Positions 28,206-37,099 of a stretch of 64,000 bases of DNA are shown piece by piece. The position numbers were made by a program, and so were the translations under genes. Source of the stretch: Ahrensia marina. Lineage in GTDB: Bacteria; Pseudomonadota; Alphaproteobacteria; Rhizobiales; Rhizobiaceae. Each line of letters starts with the position of its first letter. The first letter of the stretch is position 1. The notes under the pieces are model-generated. The model searched no databases and was not told where the DNA came from. It saw only the letters and a list, made by a program, of their open reading frames with translations. Location: contig NZ_JXMU01000013.1 in NCBI RefSeq assembly GCF_001293565.1, positions 85,507 to 149,506 on the forward strand, written 5' to 3'.

Positions 28206-31200
28206 TTACTCGAAATAAGCTTGCAGCGGGCGAACTTCGATTTCACCTTTTGACAAGGCTTCGATCGCCTGTGTTGTCGCCTTGGCGCCTGCCATTGTTG
28301 TGTAATACGGCACTTTGTTCTCAAGTGCGGCACGGCGCAGGGATTTGGAGTCGGAAAGTGCTTTCTTCCCGCTTGTTGTATTGATGACAAGCTGTACTTC
28401 GCGGTTGCGAATAGCATCCTCAATATGCGGACGCCCTTCCAAAACCTTGTTTATCTTGCGTGCTTCAACACCGTTTTCAGCCAGATAACGCTGTGTGCCG
28501 CCGGTTGCGATGATACCGAAGCCCAAATCTGCAAGCACTTTGGCAGATGCAAGTGCGCCGGCTTTGTCCTCGTCTTTTACGGAAATGAATACATTGCCGT
28601 CTTTTGGAAGAACCACACTGGCACCAAGCTGCGCTTTTGCAAATGCCATCGCAAAATCAGTGTCGAGACCAATAACTTCACCCGTTGAGCGCATTTCAGG
28701 GCCAAGCAAAGTGTCCACGCCTGGGAATTTGGAGAACGGGAACACCGCTTCTTTAACGGCAATATGCTTGATGTCCGAAGCGCTTTTGCGGCTGCCATAA
28801 TGCGCGACAGCATCTGCAAGTGTTTCTCCTGCCATGATGCGTGCTGCGATTTTTGCAATCGGCAGGCCAATGGTTTTGGCAACGAACGGAACCGTACGCG
28901 AAGCGCGCGGATTGACTTCAAGAACGTAGATTTCGCCGTCTTTGATCGCATATTGAACATTCATCAAGCCGCCGACATTGAGCGCTTTTGCCATGGCCGA
29001 CGTTTGAAGTTGTAATTGTTCAACAATTTCATTGCTGAGCGTGTTTACGGGCAGGGAGCAGGCCGAGTCACCTGAGTGGATACCGGCCTCTTCAATATGC
29101 TCCATAATACCTGAAACATAGACTTCGTCGCCATCGCACAAGCAGTCAACATCAACTTCAATTGCGCCTTGAAGATAGGTGTCGAACAATAGCGGGTTCG
29201 TGCCCAGAAGTGTATTGATCTGCCCCGTTTTATCATTCGGATAACGGGCCTTGATATCCTCCGGAATAAGTTCTGGAACTGTATCCAGCAGATAAGTGGA
29301 CAAAGATGCTTCATCGCGCACGATCTGCATCGCGCGGCCGCCCAGAACGTAAGACGGGCGCACAACGAGCGGGAAGCCAAGACCGGTTGCGATGAGCCTT
29401 GCCTGCTCGACCGAATGGGCAATACCGTTTTTAGGCTGCAGGAGGTTGAGCTTCATCAGCAGTTTTTGGAAACGGTCACGGTCTTCAGCCAGATCAATAG
29501 CATCCGGAGATGTGCCGAGAATTGGAATGCCGGCACGCTCAAGCGCATTGGCAAGCTTTAACGGTGTTTGGCCGCCAAATTGAACAATAACGCCTTTGAG
29601 ATTACCGGATTTTTGCTCCATTTCGAGAATTTCAAGCACATCTTCATTCGTCAAAGGCTCGAAATACAAACGGTCGGACGTATCATAATCGGTTGAAACC
29701 GTCTCAGGGTTACAGTTGATCATGATAGCTTCATAACCGGCATCACGAAGTGCAAAGGCTGCGTGACAGCAACAATAGTCAAACTCGATACCCTGACCAA
29801 TGCGGTTTGGGCCGCCGCCCAGGATAACGACTTTTTCGCGGTCGGAAATTTGAGCTTCGTTTTCTGGTTCGCCGATAAATGGCTGCTCATAAGTGGAGTA
29901 CATATAGGCTGTCGGTGAAGCAAATTCTGCCGCACACGTATCAATACGCTTATAGACAGGGTGCACATCCAAAGCGCGGCGTGCTGCAACGACATCGCTT
30001 TCATTTTTGCCGATAAGCGTGGCCATACGCTGATCCGAAAAGCCCATTGATTTGAGCATACGCATATTGCCGGCATCCAAGGGCAGGCCGTGGGCTTTTA
30101 CACGCGCCTCTGTATCGATGATTTGCTTGAATTGTTCCAGAAACCAAGGATCAATTTTGCAGCCCGCATGAATATCTTCAAGGCTAAAGCCCAAACGGAT
30201 AGCCTGTGCAACCATGCGCAGACGGTCAGGGGTTGGTGCGCCTATAGCGGCACGGATCGCATTTTTATCGTCGCCTTCGCCAAGGCCGGGGATTTCAATA
30301 TCATCCAATCCGGTCAGTCCGGTTTCAAGGCCGCGTAGCGCTTTTTGAAAACTCTCGGCAAATGTACGGCCGATGGCCATGACTTCGCCAACGGATTTCA
30401 TGGCTGTCGTCAGATGCGGTTCCGCACCGGGGAATTTTTCAAAGGCAAAGCGCGGAATTTTTGTAACGACATAATCAATTGACGGTTCGAACGAGGCAGG
30501 TGTCGCACCGCCTGTGATATCGTTCTCAAGTTCATCAAGCGTGTAACCAACCGCGAGCTTTGCTGCGACTTTTGCAATCGGAAAGCCGGTCGCTTTCGAC
30601 GCCAGTGCCGATGAGCGCGATACGCGCGGGTTCATCTCGATAACGACCAGACGCCCGTCTTGCGGATTGACCGCGAATTGTACGTTTGAACCGCCCGTTT
30701 CAACACCGATCTCACGCAGCACCGCAATCGAAGCATTACGCATAATCTGGTATTCTTTGTCTGTAAGTGTCAGCGCGGGCGCGACAGTAATCGAGTCGCC
30801 GGTGTGAACACCCATTGGATCGACGTTTTCAATCGAGCAGATGATAATGCAGTTGTCTGCTTTATCGCGAACAACCTCCATCTCATATTCTTTCCAGCCA
30901 AGAACACTTTCATCAATCAGCACTTCGGTTGTCGGCGAGGCATCAAGGCCGCTTTCGACATAAGCCATGAATTCAGAGCGGTTATAGGCAATGCCGCCGC
31001 CTGTGCCGCCAAGTGTGAACGATGGCCGGATGACAGCCGGCAGGCCGATTTCATCAAGCGCTGTTGCCGCCTGTGCCATTGCATGGCTCATATAACGTTG
31101 TTTGCGCTCTGATGTGCTGTGACGCCACTCCAGTTCCAGCTTATCTAGCGCGGCATCAAGTTCATCGCCAGAAAGCTGCTTTGCCAGCTCTGCCTTTTTG

Positions 31201-31709
31201 GCTTCGTGCTCGGTGCGGTCTTTGTCTTTGATGGCTGTTGCGTTGACGAGCATTGAGCGCGGACATTCAAGACCGATGCGTTCCATCGCCTCGCGGAACA
31301 ATGAACGGTCTTCGGCTTTGTCGATTGCTTCCGGTGTGGCGCCGATCATCTCGACGTCCCATTTGTCCAGCACGCCCATTGCCTTGAGAGAAAGGGCTGT
31401 GTTGAGCGCTGTCTGCCCGCCCATGGTCGGAAGAACAACCATTTTGTCGTTCGGGTTTTCTTTGCGTTCTTTGATAATGATCTTTTCAACCACCTCTGGA
31501 GTGATTGGCTCTACATAGGTCGCGTCCGCCAGTTCAGGGTCCGTCATAATGGTTGCCGGATTGGAGTTGACGAGAACGACGCGGTAACCTTCTTCGCGCA
31601 GCGCCTTACAGGCCTGTGTACCGGAATAATCAAATTCACAGGCTTGGCCAATCACAATCGGTCCTGCACCGATGATGAGGACGGTATCAATATCATTACG
31701 CTTTGGCAT
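28206..31709 (-). CDS. carB: Carbamoyl-phosphate synthase large subunit
   Basis: Makes carbamoyl phosphate from bicarbonate, ATP and ammonia from CarA, for arginine and pyrimidine synthesis. The 1167-residue protein has two tandem ATP-grasp/biotin-carboxylase-like halves: [20 protein letters not shown] at the N terminus and [20 protein letters not shown] at the middle start, with paired ATP-grasp motifs ([20 protein letters not shown] and [20 protein letters not shown]). The C terminus is the MGS-like allosteric domain ([18 protein letters not shown]). It is longer than the about 1070 residues of E. coli because of an insert of about 70 residues rich in charged helix near residues 150-220, a feature of alphaproteobacterial CarB. 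Confidence 0.97.
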   Translation of the reverse strand: MPKRNDIDTVLIIGAGPIVIGQACEFDYSGTQACKALREEGYRVVLVNSNPATIMTDPELADATYVEPITPEVVEKIIIKERKENPNDKMVVLPTMGGQTALNTALSLKAMGVLDKWDVEMIGATPEAIDKAEDRSLFREAMERIGLECPRSMLVNATAIKDKDRTEHEAKKAELAKQLSGDELDAALDKLELEWRHSTSERKQRYMSHAMAQAATALDEIGLPAVIRPSFTLGGTGGGIAYNRSEFMAYVESGLDASPTTEVLIDESVLGWKEYEMEVVRDKADNCIIICSIENVDPMGVHTGDSITVAPALTLTDKEYQIMRNASIAVLREIGVETGGSNVQFAVNPQDGRLVVIEMNPRVSRSSALASKATGFPIAKVAAKLAVGYTLDELENDITGGATPASFEPSIDYVVTKIPRFAFEKFPGAEPHLTTAMKSVGEVMAIGRTFAESFQKALRGLETGLTGLDDIEIPGLGEGDDKNAIRAAIGAPTPDRLRMVAQAIRLGFSLEDIHAGCKIDPWFLEQFKQIIDTEARVKAHGLPLDAGNMRMLKSMGFSDQRMATLIGKNESDVVAARRALDVHPVYKRIDTCAAEFASPTAYMYSTYEQPFIGEPENEAQISDREKVVILGGGPNRIGQGIEFDYCCCHAAFALRDAGYEAIMINCNPETVSTDYDTSDRLYFEPLTNEDVLEILEMEQKSGNLKGVIVQFGGQTPLKLANALERAGIPILGTSPDAIDLAEDRDRFQKLLMKLNLLQPKNGIAHSVEQARLIATGLGFPLVVRPSYVLGGRAMQIVRDEASLSTYLLDTVPELIPEDIKARYPNDKTGQINTLLGTNPLLFDTYLQGAIEVDVDCLCDGDEVYVSGIMEHIEEAGIHSGDSACSLPVNTLSNEIVEQLQLQTSAMAKALNVGGLMNVQYAIKDGEIYVLEVNPRASRTVPFVAKTIGLPIAKIAARIMAGETLADAVAHYGSRKSASDIKHIAVKEAVFPFSKFPGVDTLLGPEMRSTGEVIGLDTDFAMAFAKAQLGASVVLPKDGNVFISVKDEDKAGALASAKVLADLGFGIIATGGTQRYLAENGVEARKINKVLEGRPHIEDAIRNREVQLVINTTSGKKALSDSKSLRRAALENKVPYYTTMAGAKATTQAIEALSKGEIEVRPLQAYFE

Positions 31710-31938
31710 GGGGCATCCGTTTAGCTTACGCGAAAAGCCGGATGCAAAGACAACCGGCGCTAACGCAATTATTTTCTGGCTAAGGCTGTCTTATATTCAT
31801 CTGCGCACGCGATGTAACCCCATCAGACAAGGAAATTTAGGCTTTCAACATAGATTCAAGGCCTAGCGACTATTTTATCATCTTCGGAACATTTGCTGCA
31901 CTCGGACATTTGCCATCTAACAGCGAAAGGAGAAAAAT
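31710..31938. promoter_or_regulatory. Divergent carB / DJ-1-like intergenic region
   Basis: The 229 bases hold the carB promoter (minus) and the promoter of the DJ-1-like gene (plus), which has a strong AAAGGAG ribosome site at its end. I see no hairpin with a U-tract or clear operator. Confidence 0.3.
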
Positions 31939-32505
31939 ATGCCTAATATTTCAGACGCAAAAATTGCAATCCTTGCAACAGACGGTTATGAGAGATCTGA
32001 ACTGCGCAAGCCGTTGGATCATCTCAAAAATGCAGGTGCAGAAGTTCACATCATATCCATAAAATCCGGTGAGATTAAAAGCTGGGACGATGGAAACTGG
32101 GGCGACAGCGTAGCTGTGGACAAACTCGTATCAGATGTCGCCGTATCTGACTATGATGCCCTTGTTTTGCCGGGCGGTCAGATCAATCCCGATCTTTTGC
32201 GTGTAGACGATGATGCAGTTTCGTTCGTACGGGAATTTGCTAAAAGCGGAAAAACACTTGCTGCGATTTGTCATGCACCTTGGTTGCTGGTTGAAGCAGA
32301 CGCTCTGCGTGATCGCAAGGCAACCTCATACCCTTCCATTAAAACCGACCTGATTAATGCAGGTGCAGATTGGGTTGATGAAGAGGTCGTTGTTTCTAAC
32401 GCGATTATCACATCGCGGAACCCGGGCGACTTGGACGCATTTAACACTAAAATCGTTGAAGAAGTTGAAGAAGGTCGCCACGACCGGGAAATTAAAGCTG
32501 CTTAA
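31939..32505 (+). CDS. Type 1 glutamine amidotransferase / PfpI-YhbO family protein (DJ-1 superfamily)
   Basis: A 188-residue DJ-1/PfpI protein. The nucleophile elbow AAICHAPWLL puts the reactive cysteine at C111 with H112 next to it, and the partner Glu is E19 in DGYERSEL. Relatives (YhbO, general stress protein 18) protect against reactive carbonyl and oxidative stress; protease and deglycase activities have been claimed but are debated. Excellent ribosome site AAAGGAG 7 bases before the ATG. Monocistronic: it is followed by a strong terminator. Confidence 0.92.
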   Translation: MPNISDAKIAILATDGYERSELRKPLDHLKNAGAEVHIISIKSGEIKSWDDGNWGDSVAVDKLVSDVAVSDYDALVLPGGQINPDLLRVDDDAVSFVREFAKSGKTLAAICHAPWLLVEADALRDRKATSYPSIKTDLINAGADWVDEEVVVSNAIITSRNPGDLDAFNTKIVEEVEEGRHDREIKAA

Positions 32506-32532
32506 CACCGCATATAAATGACGAACGTTTCT

Positions 32533-32562
32533 GCGGGTGCCCGAATGGGCGCCCGCTTTCTT
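32533..32562 (+). terminator. Rho-independent terminator of the DJ-1-like gene
   Basis: GCGGGTGCCC (32533-32542) pairs with GGGCGCCCGC (32547-32556), with one G-T pair and a GAAT loop, followed by TTTCTTTG. It lies 28 bases after the stop. Confidence 0.85.
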
Positions 32563-32631
32563 TGTTGAACAGTTCAGCCTTTTGCGGCACAAAGTCTTTA
32601 ACAGGCATAAGTATGACAGTTGGAGCTGACC

Positions 32632-33573
32632 ATGCGTTTAGGTGGACGTCGCAAAAGCACGAATATACAGGATATGCGCGGTTCCGGTTCACGTAACCGC
32701 GGTGGCTTTGGAAGACCGACACGGCGTGTGCGCTTGCCATCCGGAGGAAGAACAATGCGTTCATCCGGCGGCGGCATCGGCGGAATTGTCTTGCTTGTGA
32801 TTCTGTTTTTCGTTCTGCGCAGCTGCGGCATAGATCCGCTGCAAATTTTGGCCGGCGGCGGGGCAGGCAGCGGTTTCGAGCAAATGCTTCCGCAGTCACA
32901 AAGGCAAAACCCGACGCCTCGCGCAACGCCGAGAACAGATGCGCAAACCGAGTTTGTCAGCCGTGTACTTGCCGAAACCGAAGACGTTTGGAACGGTATT
33001 TTTCAGGCCAATGGCCGCCAATATCCTGAGCCGGTTTTGGTTCTCTTTTCCAGTCAGGTACGTTCTGCTTGCGGGTTTGCCAGCGCGGCCTCAGGGCCGT
33101 TCTATTGCCCGGGCGACAAAAAATTATATATCGATCTGAACTTCTTTGACGAGCTGGAGCAAAGGTTCAATGCAGGCGGCGATTTTGCACAAGCCTATGT
33201 GATTGCACATGAAGTTGGTCATCACATTCAAAATGTAATCGGTGTTTTGCCGCGATTTAACCAGATGCGCCAGCGCATGAGCCAAGCGGAATCCAATGCG
33301 ATGTCAATTCGTGTGGAACTTCAGGCCGATTGTTTCGCAGGCATCTGGGGCTATTACACGGAACAAAAAGGATTGTTGTCGCGTGGTGATCTGGAGGAGG
33401 CGCTTAATGCCGCAACACAGATCGGCGATGATACAATTCAGCGTCGTACCCAAGGCTATGTCGTGCCTGAAAGCTTCAACCACGGTACATCGGCGCAGCG
33501 CCGCGAATGGTTCGCGCGCGGCTTTGAAAGCGGCAAGCTAGAAGCCTGCGATACATTCAACAACGATGTTTAA
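32632..33573 (+). CDS. YpfJ family putative neutral zinc metallopeptidase
   Basis: A 313-residue membrane-anchored protein of the zinc_peptidase (YpfJ) family. A glycine- and arginine-rich N terminus is followed by one transmembrane helix (IGGIVLLVILFFVLRSCG, about 49-65). The HExxH zinc site is H193-E194-x-x-H197 in VIAHEVGHHIQN. The conserved FYCPGDKKLYIDLNFF and LQADCFAGIWGYY segments are also present. Substrate unknown; the family is usually called a putative neutral zinc metallopeptidase. The ATG at 32632 has GGAG 6 bases upstream, so the longer TTG reading from 32620 is unlikely. Confidence 0.9.
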   Translation: MRLGGRRKSTNIQDMRGSGSRNRGGFGRPTRRVRLPSGGRTMRSSGGGIGGIVLLVILFFVLRSCGIDPLQILAGGGAGSGFEQMLPQSQRQNPTPRATPRTDAQTEFVSRVLAETEDVWNGIFQANGRQYPEPVLVLFSSQVRSACGFASAASGPFYCPGDKKLYIDLNFFDELEQRFNAGGDFAQAYVIAHEVGHHIQNVIGVLPRFNQMRQRMSQAESNAMSIRVELQADCFAGIWGYYTEQKGLLSRGDLEEALNAATQIGDDTIQRRTQGYVVPESFNHGTSAQRREWFARGFESGKLEACDTFNNDV

Positions 33574-33600
33574 ACTCTAAACAGGCAAAGCAAATAGACA

Positions 33601-34905
33601 CTAATTGCCTTGCTTCGTTTCCAGCGGCGTTTTGAAAATGACTTCACGGTGCGGGTAAGGAATACCGATGCCGTTTTCCTGAAAAGCATCCCACAGAGCA
33701 AGCAATACCTGACCACGGATATTGGTTAAACCCTGTTGCGGATCGCCAATCCAGAAACGCAGTTTGAAGTCGAGCGAAGATGCGCCAAACGCGGTCATCC
33801 AGCATACAGGCGCTTTGTGGTTAAGCACACGCGGCAGGTCTTTGGCAGCCTCGATCGCAATTCTGGTCACCTCGTGCGGGTCACTATCGTATGAAACGCC
33901 AAACTCTACATCCAAGCGCACGAGCTTATTGGAGAATGACCAGTTTACGACCTGCTGGGTAATAAAATCCTCATTCGGAATAAGATATTCACGGCCATCG
34001 CGGGTGATCACGGAAACAAATCGGGCGCGCAATTCACGTATCCAGCCAAATGTATCGCCAAGCTCGATTGTGTCGCCTGGCTTGATTGATTTGTCGACCA
34101 GAATGATCACGCCGGAGATAAAGTTCGAAACAACCTTTTGCAGACCGAAACCAAGACCGATACCAACAGCACCGGAAAAAATGGTCAGGGTGGTTAGGTC
34201 TAAGCCGGCAGCGGTGAGCGCCACAACAAGCGCGATAACGATAAGGCCGACTTTGACAATTTTACCCGAAAGCACTTTGAACGAAGGCGACAGGTCGGAA
34301 ATGGCATTAATGCGGTTATCGAAAAATGTGCCAAACAAGGTCGCAAGCCACAGGAATAGCGACGTTAAAAATATGATGCGTAATACAAAGAGTATCGAAA
34401 GCTTGAAATCGCCTAAGTTGATTGCAGCATCATCAAGCGCTTGTGCCACAGGGTCGCGTATATCCAAGACACCGAGTGCAATATAGGCAAAAGCGCCGAT
34501 GGCAATAACACGCGCAATTGTCCGGTTTTGAATTATTCTTGTCAGAACAGCCAGCGCAAGCCATGCCGACCCTAAGACAAGCGCTGCGGTGAGCACGAAT
34601 GTGCGGCTTGGCCACGTATTTAAGAGAACAATTTCGCGCGCAATATATACAAGTATCAGGAAGAAGACCCACTCAAGGCGTCTCATAAACGCAATGACGA
34701 TACGCAGAAGGCCGGGATTGCCTTTGATATTGCGCGCCCGGCTTTCAACGATAGGTTCAATCTTGAATGATAATAGCCATGCAACCGCAAAACAGCCGCC
34801 AATAATGGCAAGCTGATAGGCGGCCCAAGGTTCTGTCAGGTAATTCTTGGCCTGATAAAAGAAGATGAGGAAAGAGTTCCAAATTGTGTCTAGGTTCGGT
34901 TCCAT
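33601..34905 (-). CDS. Mechanosensitive ion channel of the MscS family (large, multi-TM)
   Basis: A 434-residue MscS-type channel. Five or six hydrophobic segments precede the pore and beta domain: TTLTIFSGAVGIGLGFGLQKVVSNFISGVIIL is the pore helix TM3 followed by the upper beta domain VDKSIKPGDTIELG. It acts as an osmotic safety valve. Length exceeds E. coli MscS (286) because of extra N-terminal helices. It lies convergent with the metallopeptidase gene and 79 bases downstream of carA on the same strand; a second, shorter MscS homologue is at 41.5 kb. Confidence 0.92.
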   Translation of the reverse strand: MEPNLDTIWNSFLIFFYQAKNYLTEPWAAYQLAIIGGCFAVAWLLSFKIEPIVESRARNIKGNPGLLRIVIAFMRRLEWVFFLILVYIAREIVLLNTWPSRTFVLTAALVLGSAWLALAVLTRIIQNRTIARVIAIGAFAYIALGVLDIRDPVAQALDDAAINLGDFKLSILFVLRIIFLTSLFLWLATLFGTFFDNRINAISDLSPSFKVLSGKIVKVGLIVIALVVALTAAGLDLTTLTIFSGAVGIGLGFGLQKVVSNFISGVIILVDKSIKPGDTIELGDTFGWIRELRARFVSVITRDGREYLIPNEDFITQQVVNWSFSNKLVRLDVEFGVSYDSDPHEVTRIAIEAAKDLPRVLNHKAPVCWMTAFGASSLDFKLRFWIGDPQQGLTNIRGQVLLALWDAFQENGIGIPYPHREVIFKTPLETKQGN

Positions 34906-34984
34906 AATTTCAGATTAACCGAAACTCCACGCATTGGAAGCCTTTCAATCCTATCTCCTATTATCTGCTTAGGCGGTCTGTCAT

Positions 34985-36208
34985 TTAAGCGCGTTCTGCC
35001 AGCTTTTCTTTGCTTTGTTTCTCGCGGATCAAGTTGAAGAAACGGCGGAAGAGGTAATGGCTGTCCTGTGGACCGGGCGATGCTTCCGGATGGTGCTGAA
35101 CGGAAAAAACAGGCTTTCCGTCTACCGCGAGGCCACAGTTCGTGCCATCAAATAACGACACATGTGTTTCGCTGATGCCGTCTGGCAAAGATTTTGAATC
35201 AACAGCAAAACCGTGATTCATCGACACAATTTCCACCTTGTTGGTGGTGTGGTCTTTGACCGGATGGTTTGCGCCATGGTGTCCCTGGTGCATTTTGATA
35301 GTTTTCCCGCCGACGGCCAGTGCCAGCAGCTGGTGACCGAGACAAATACCGAAAAGCGGAATGCCGCTTTCAACCAGTTTTTTAATCGTCGGTACGGCGT
35401 ATTCGCCGGTCGCAGCCGGATCGCCCGGGCCATTTGAAAGGAAAACACCATCAGGGTTGTGCGCAAGCACATCTTCAGCCGTGGATTTAGCCGGCAGAAT
35501 TGTGATTTTGGCGCCGAGAGCTGCAATCAGACGAAGAATGTTGCGTTTTACACCATAATCAATGGCTACGATGTGAATAGCATCGTCTGCGTTTTCGCTG
35601 TGCCCTTCATTCCATACCCATGGTTTTTCGGTCCATGATGATGTCTGGCCGACCGTCACATCTTTTGCCAGATCAAGATCAACCAGCCCTGACCAGTCCG
35701 CAGCACGCTTTTTCAGAGCCGGAATGTCAAAAACACCATTTTCATCATGGGCAATAACAGCATTTGGAACGCCATTGTTGCGTATATATGCAGTTAGGGC
35801 GCGGGTATCGATGCCTGAAAGGCCGATGATACCGCGTGCTTTCAGCCATAAATCAAGGTGCTCGGCGTTACGGTAGTTTGATGGATCAGTAATGGGCGCT
35901 TTGAAGATCGCGCCAACTGCACCGGTTCGATTAGCTGGTGTCAGATCCTCAATATCTTCCACATTGGTTCCTACATTACCAATATGAGGAAAGGTAAATG
36001 TCACAATCTGTCCGGTATAAGACGGATCGGTCATAATCTCCTGATAGCCGGTGAGGGCGGTGTTGAAGCAAACCTCGGCTTCAACAGCGCCGGTCGCGCC
36101 AAAGCCTTTGCCTTTAAAAACCGTGCCGTCGGCCAATACCAGGACCGCTGTAGGCGTTTGCTCAGTCCAAGGCGCAGGTGTGTTTCCTGTATCATTCAGT
36201 TTTGTCAT
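34985..36208 (-). CDS. carA: Carbamoyl-phosphate synthase small subunit
   Basis: Glutaminase subunit that supplies ammonia to CarB. The 407-residue protein has the N-terminal CPSase_sm_chain domain (TAVLVLADGTVFKGKGFGA, FNTALTGYQEIMTDPSYTGQ) and the C-terminal class I amidotransferase domain with nucleophile Cys in FGICLGHQLLALA and the His/Glu pair in VQHHPEASPGP. In this genome carA and carB are about 3 kb apart on the same strand rather than adjacent. Upstream (36240-36340) are two strong dyads that may control it. Confidence 0.97.
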   Translation of the reverse strand: MTKLNDTGNTPAPWTEQTPTAVLVLADGTVFKGKGFGATGAVEAEVCFNTALTGYQEIMTDPSYTGQIVTFTFPHIGNVGTNVEDIEDLTPANRTGAVGAIFKAPITDPSNYRNAEHLDLWLKARGIIGLSGIDTRALTAYIRNNGVPNAVIAHDENGVFDIPALKKRAADWSGLVDLDLAKDVTVGQTSSWTEKPWVWNEGHSENADDAIHIVAIDYGVKRNILRLIAALGAKITILPAKSTAEDVLAHNPDGVFLSNGPGDPAATGEYAVPTIKKLVESGIPLFGICLGHQLLALAVGGKTIKMHQGHHGANHPVKDHTTNKVEIVSMNHGFAVDSKSLPDGISETHVSLFDGTNCGLAVDGKPVFSVQHHPEASPGPQDSHYLFRRFFNLIREKQSKEKLAERA

Positions 36209-36297
36209 AACTGACCTTCGTTTTTATATTGGGTGTGCGGTTGCTGCAATTGAGTGCAAACACCATATTGTGTGTAAAGGCAACTGGTAAGGAACAA

Positions 36298-36339
36298 TCA
36301 AAAATCAGTGATTTTTGAAAGCATACAATGTGTATTGTA
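36298..36339. promoter_or_regulatory. Two inverted repeats in the carA / yqeY divergent region
   Basis: TCAAAAATCA-G-TGATTTTTGA (36298-36318) is a perfect 21-base dyad, and TACAAT-GTGT-ATTGTA (36324-36339) a perfect 16-base dyad 5 bases further on. They lie 90-130 bases upstream of the carA ATG and about 145-185 bases upstream of yqeY. Operator for a dimeric repressor is the likely reading; neither is followed by a T-tract on the carA side, so termination is less likely. Confidence 0.5.
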
Positions 36340-36482
36340 ACTTTGTTCTCCTTGGGTAAACTGGAGTCTTTGATTTGAAGTTATTTTTTTGTTGTTTTAT
36401 TTCAATAAGTTGAGGTCGGAGCTATGGCTTGCCATTGCTGATTGGTATCAGTATGTTCCGTCTGTCGAAATAGGGTTCAAAT

Positions 36483-36932
36483 ATGCGCGAAGCAATTCAA
36501 ACTGCGCTTAAAGAAGCTGAGAAATCACAGGATAAAACACGAGTCTGCACATTGCGCCTGATCAAGGCAGCTGTGAAGGACCGTGATAGCGCTGCGCGAA
36601 GCGCGGGAAAAGACCCTGTGTCAGAAGTCGAGATCTCTGAAATCTTGACGAAAATGATCAAACAGCGCAAAGAATCGGCCAAAACCTATGAAGAAAGCGG
36701 CCGTTTGGAGCTTGCCGAACTTGAGCGTGTCGAAAGCGCTGTTATTGCAGAGTTTTTGCCTGAGCAATTATGCGAAGACAGCGTTAAGCAAGTTTGTGCG
36801 GAAGTCGTGGAAGATACCGGTGCTGAAGGTCTGCGTGACATGGGTAAATGCATGAATGCGCTAAAAACCAAATATCCAGGTCAGATGGATTTTACAAAAG
36901 CATCCGGCATTGTGAAAAATATGTTGCGTTAA
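36483..36932 (+). CDS. yqeY: GatB/YqeY domain-containing protein
   Basis: A 149-residue protein of the YqeY family, homologous to the tRNA-binding tail of the GatB amidotransferase subunit. Its role is not settled; tRNA binding is inferred from the domain. Conserved stretches are LRLIKAAVKDRDSAARSAG, ILTKMIKQRKESAKTYEESGR and GLRDMGKCMNALKTKYPGQMD. It lies just upstream of dnaG, an arrangement common in Alphaproteobacteria, where the E. coli-type rpsU is missing from this operon. Confidence 0.92.
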   Translation: MREAIQTALKEAEKSQDKTRVCTLRLIKAAVKDRDSAARSAGKDPVSEVEISEILTKMIKQRKESAKTYEESGRLELAELERVESAVIAEFLPEQLCEDSVKQVCAEVVEDTGAEGLRDMGKCMNALKTKYPGQMDFTKASGIVKNMLR

Positions 36933-37099
36933 CAGGCAGGCTGAACTGCCTCTCTGAGGCGATAAAATTTAAATCGCCGCCGAGAGCACTCAACTTATCC
37001 ACAATTTGCAAATTAGCGTCGCAGTTCATTGAAAATGAGCGTCGCTGAATGCATTTTGCGTCTTATAAGAGTGCTCTTTAACACCCGCGGATAAATTAA

